This document shows positions 24,570 through 26,072 of a DNA stretch of 26,072 nucleotides, piece by piece. The DNA is from Erysipelotrichaceae bacterium (GTDB lineage: Bacteria > Bacillota_I > Bacilli_A > Erysipelotrichales > Erysipelotrichaceae). Both the position numbers and the translations under genes were made by a program. A model generated the notes under the pieces. The model was given only the letters and a program-made list of their open reading frames with translations, searched no databases and was not told where the DNA came from. Each line of letters begins with the position of its first letter. The stretch's first letter is position 1. The stretch is taken from assembly GCA_024684175.1 (NCBI GenBank), contig JAIKXJ010000032.1:1-26072 (forward strand), written 5' to 3'.

Positions 24570-24593
24570 AGAAGGTGAAAGCCTTCTTTTTTG
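24568..24593 (+). terminator. Terminator after the oxidoreductase pair
   Basis: AAGAAGG/CCTTCTT with a TGAAAG loop is followed by a T-run (24587-24592). The stem begins at the stop codon of the second oxidoreductase gene. Confidence 0.85.
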
Positions 24594-24706
24594 TTTCGGA
24601 CAAAGATGCGTATAATGAATCCGGCGGAACGGAAAACGATCAAAAAAAATTTATAAAAACATTTTTTACAAAAAAGCCTTTATTTAAAGGCATTTGTTAA
24701 ATTTTT
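24594..24706. other. AT-rich stretch with orphan -10 and hairpin
   Basis: A TATAAT (24611-24616) has no gene start close downstream. GCCTTT/AAAGGC (24676-24681 and 24686-24691) forms a 6-bp hairpin. On the minus strand this hairpin is followed by six T, giving a terminator-like element in that direction. No convincing reading frame was seen. Confidence 0.4.
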
Positions 24707-24773
24707 GTGTGAAAATCGTGTGAAAGACCTCTTAACAAGGCTACCGGTTGGTGTTATAATGTAAACGCTTGCA
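24707..24773 (+). promoter_or_regulatory. Promoter of the lipoprotein gene with direct repeats and perfect cre box
   Basis: Direct repeats GTGTGAAAATC and GTGTGAAAGAC (24707-24728) lie just upstream of TTAACA (24732-24737), and TATAAT (24755-24760) follows after 17 bases. TGTAAACGCTTGCA (24760-24773) directly follows the -10 and matches all 14 cre positions. The same repeat pair occurs upstream of the mannose-type EIIC promoter. Confidence 0.82.
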
Positions 24774-24807
24774 ATAGCAAGGGGCTATTAGAAAGAAGGA
24801 TAATCAA

Positions 24808-26072
24808 ATGAAAAAGATTCTGATGGTAATGCTGAGCATCGTTTTGGCATTAACGACTTTTGTCGGCTGTTCATCGAAAGAACAGCCTGCACCTTCCGGC
24901 GGTGATGCTTCCAATCTATCCGCCGTACAGCAGGTCATCGCTGAAGCACAGACAATGACTCTGGAAGAACTGGCTAAGAAAGCCATTGAAGAATCCAACG
25001 GCAAGATGGTCTATGGTCTTGGCAACTCTTCCCGCGGTAAGTCCGCACTTCCTCTGTTCATCGAATATCTGCAGACGATCGATTCAAGCTACAAGCTCGA
25101 CTTCGAATGGCAGCAGCCGAAGAACAACAAGATCTTCGACCAGCTGACCGCCGATGGCCTGAAGGATACAGGTACATTCTTCATGACTCTGATCCAGGAA
25201 GGCAACCAGATCGAATCCAAGATGGTCCAGACCGGTATCCTCGACACCTTCATCCCGAAGGAATGGGCTGATGCCAACGGCTACGGCGCCGGCGAATACA
25301 CCGGCTATCTGCCGCTGCAGACCCTGAACAAGATCTTCGAATTCAACTGCACCGGTGAAAAGACCTATGACAATGTCTGGGATTTCGTTGCTGAAGGCGA
25401 ACACGGTCTGTTCATGGATATCGATTCCGAAATCGTCGGTAAGAACTTCCTGTACATGCTGACCGCTGATGAATATGCAGCCGGCCTGAAGGATGCTTTC
25501 GACGCCCTCGCCGAAGATGAAAAGCCGTATTTCCAGGCTGTGATCGACGAAGTTGCTGAAGACGCTGATGACCTCGATCTCGGCGAAAACGGCAAATACG
25601 CCCTGGCCTGGATCAAACTCTGGGTCGAATCCTACAACGCTCAGACCGATGACGGCCCGATCTGCAACACCCTGGTCGATGCTTCCGCTACCGATCAGTT
25701 CGGTCTCCTGGTCTACTCCAAGCTGCGCTCTGTTGAAGAATCCGCTTCCGTCTCCAAGAACAACATCAAAGTTGCTGCCTATGAAGATGGTTACACCGGT
25801 TTCGGCGGCTACGGCTACTGCCACTATCTGTTCGTCACCGACAACAGCCCGATGCCCTGGACTGCCTGCGCGTTCATCGCTTACATGACCGAAACCGTTG
25901 ACGGTTTCTCTGCCTGGGGTAAGGACCTCGGCGGTTATTCTTCCAACCCGGAAGTCGCTGCCGCGAACGAAGAAAAGTTCCATCACATGACCGGTGGTAT
26001 GGCTGAAGACGGCACCGTCGCTTTCGCTGCCATGAACGACCGCGGTTATGACTGGTGGGTCAATGAGGGCGG
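24808..26072 (+). CDS. Extracellular solute-binding lipoprotein (3' end missing)
   Basis: The frame stays open for 421 codons to the window end. The start MKKILMVMLSIVLALTTFVG followed by Cys21 is a lipoprotein signal peptide (lipobox FVGC, with Phe where Leu is usual) and a Ser/Pro/Gly-rich tether. The mature part begins with a strand-helix pattern (GKMVYGLGNSSRGKSALPLF) and continues with many Trp, Tyr and Gly residues, as in ABC-transporter substrate-binding proteins of the family 1 / iron-sugar group. AAGGA precedes the ATG. It would be anchored outside the membrane and deliver a sugar or other solute to a permease expected downstream. Codon use suggests high expression, and the promoter carries a perfect cre box. 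Confidence 0.85.
   Translation, partial: MKKILMVMLSIVLALTTFVGCSSKEQPAPSGGDASNLSAVQQVIAEAQTMTLEELAKKAIEESNGKMVYGLGNSSRGKSALPLFIEYLQTIDSSYKLDFEWQQPKNNKIFDQLTADGLKDTGTFFMTLIQEGNQIESKMVQTGILDTFIPKEWADANGYGAGEYTGYLPLQTLNKIFEFNCTGEKTYDNVWDFVAEGEHGLFMDIDSEIVGKNFLYMLTADEYAAGLKDAFDALAEDEKPYFQAVIDEVAEDADDLDLGENGKYALAWIKLWVESYNAQTDDGPICNTLVDASATDQFGLLVYSKLRSVEESASVSKNNIKVAAYEDGYTGFGGYGYCHYLFVTDNSPMPWTACAFIAYMTETVDGFSAWGKDLGGYSSNPEVAAANEEKFHHMTGGMAEDGTVAFAAMNDRGYDWWVNEG

Noticed and set aside
25084..25986. A 300-codon open frame on the minus strand opposite the lipoprotein gene
   Set aside because: It lacks a ribosome site and protein-like composition, and mirrors the codon pattern of the real plus-strand gene, whose signal peptide and frame are convincing.

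Overview
The window looks like a chromosomal stretch of a fermentative, sugar-using low-to-mid GC Bacillota (Firmicutes). The signs are AGGAGG-type ribosome binding sites, sigma-A promoters with 17-base spacers, CcpA-type cre boxes, split transketolase subunits, several PTS systems and Cof-type HAD phosphatases. A gut-associated Erysipelotrichales-like bacterium is plausible, but the sequence alone does not prove it. Genes are densely packed, and no gene-free stretch exceeds 300 bases. I saw no rRNA, tRNA, IS element or CRISPR array.

Region 1 (1-1566) is the 3' part of an Old Yellow Enzyme-type flavin/4Fe-4S reductase (BaiCD/FldZ/2-enoate reductase-like), ending at a terminator shared with the converging next region.

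Region 2 (1667-12713) is an L-ascorbate-type (ula) catabolic locus. On the minus strand lie ulaG (lactonase), ulaE (3-epimerase) and ulaD (decarboxylase). Divergently, on the plus strand, lie a class II aldolase/epimerase, then an ascorbate-family PTS (EIIA, EIIC, EIIB) behind a promoter that carries a cre-like site. After a weak terminator come an unassigned FG-GAP/VCBS-like protein, an AraD/UlaF 4-epimerase, a second UlaE, a HAD phosphatase and both transketolase halves. Together these could import and phosphorylate ascorbate or a related acid sugar, open and decarboxylate it, epimerise the pentose phosphate to D-xylulose-5-phosphate and pass it to the pentose phosphate pathway. The duplicated epimerases, the altered UlaD active site and the FG-GAP protein suggest the substrate range may extend beyond ascorbate.

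Region 3 (12730-13461) is a Phd/VapC-type toxin-antitoxin pair with its own promoter, operator-like inverted repeat and terminator.

Region 4 (13480-18562) holds a small membrane protein (minus strand), a mannose-family PTS without EIIA (EIIC-EIID, terminator, then EIIB with its own promoter), another small membrane protein and a GH1 6-phospho-beta-glucosidase.

Region 5 (18608-24593) holds an MFS transporter, a minus-strand operon of two HAD phosphatases and a cytosolic neutral-ceramidase-like hydrolase, and a divergent tandem pair of Gfo/Idh/MocA oxidoreductases.

Region 6 (24594-26072) is an AT-rich regulatory stretch and the first 421 codons of a solute-binding lipoprotein, cut by the window end. 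Its promoter has a perfect cre box and a pair of 11-base GTGTGA repeats also found in front of the mannose-type EIIC gene. No transcriptional regulator and no PTS HPr or EI gene is present in the window.
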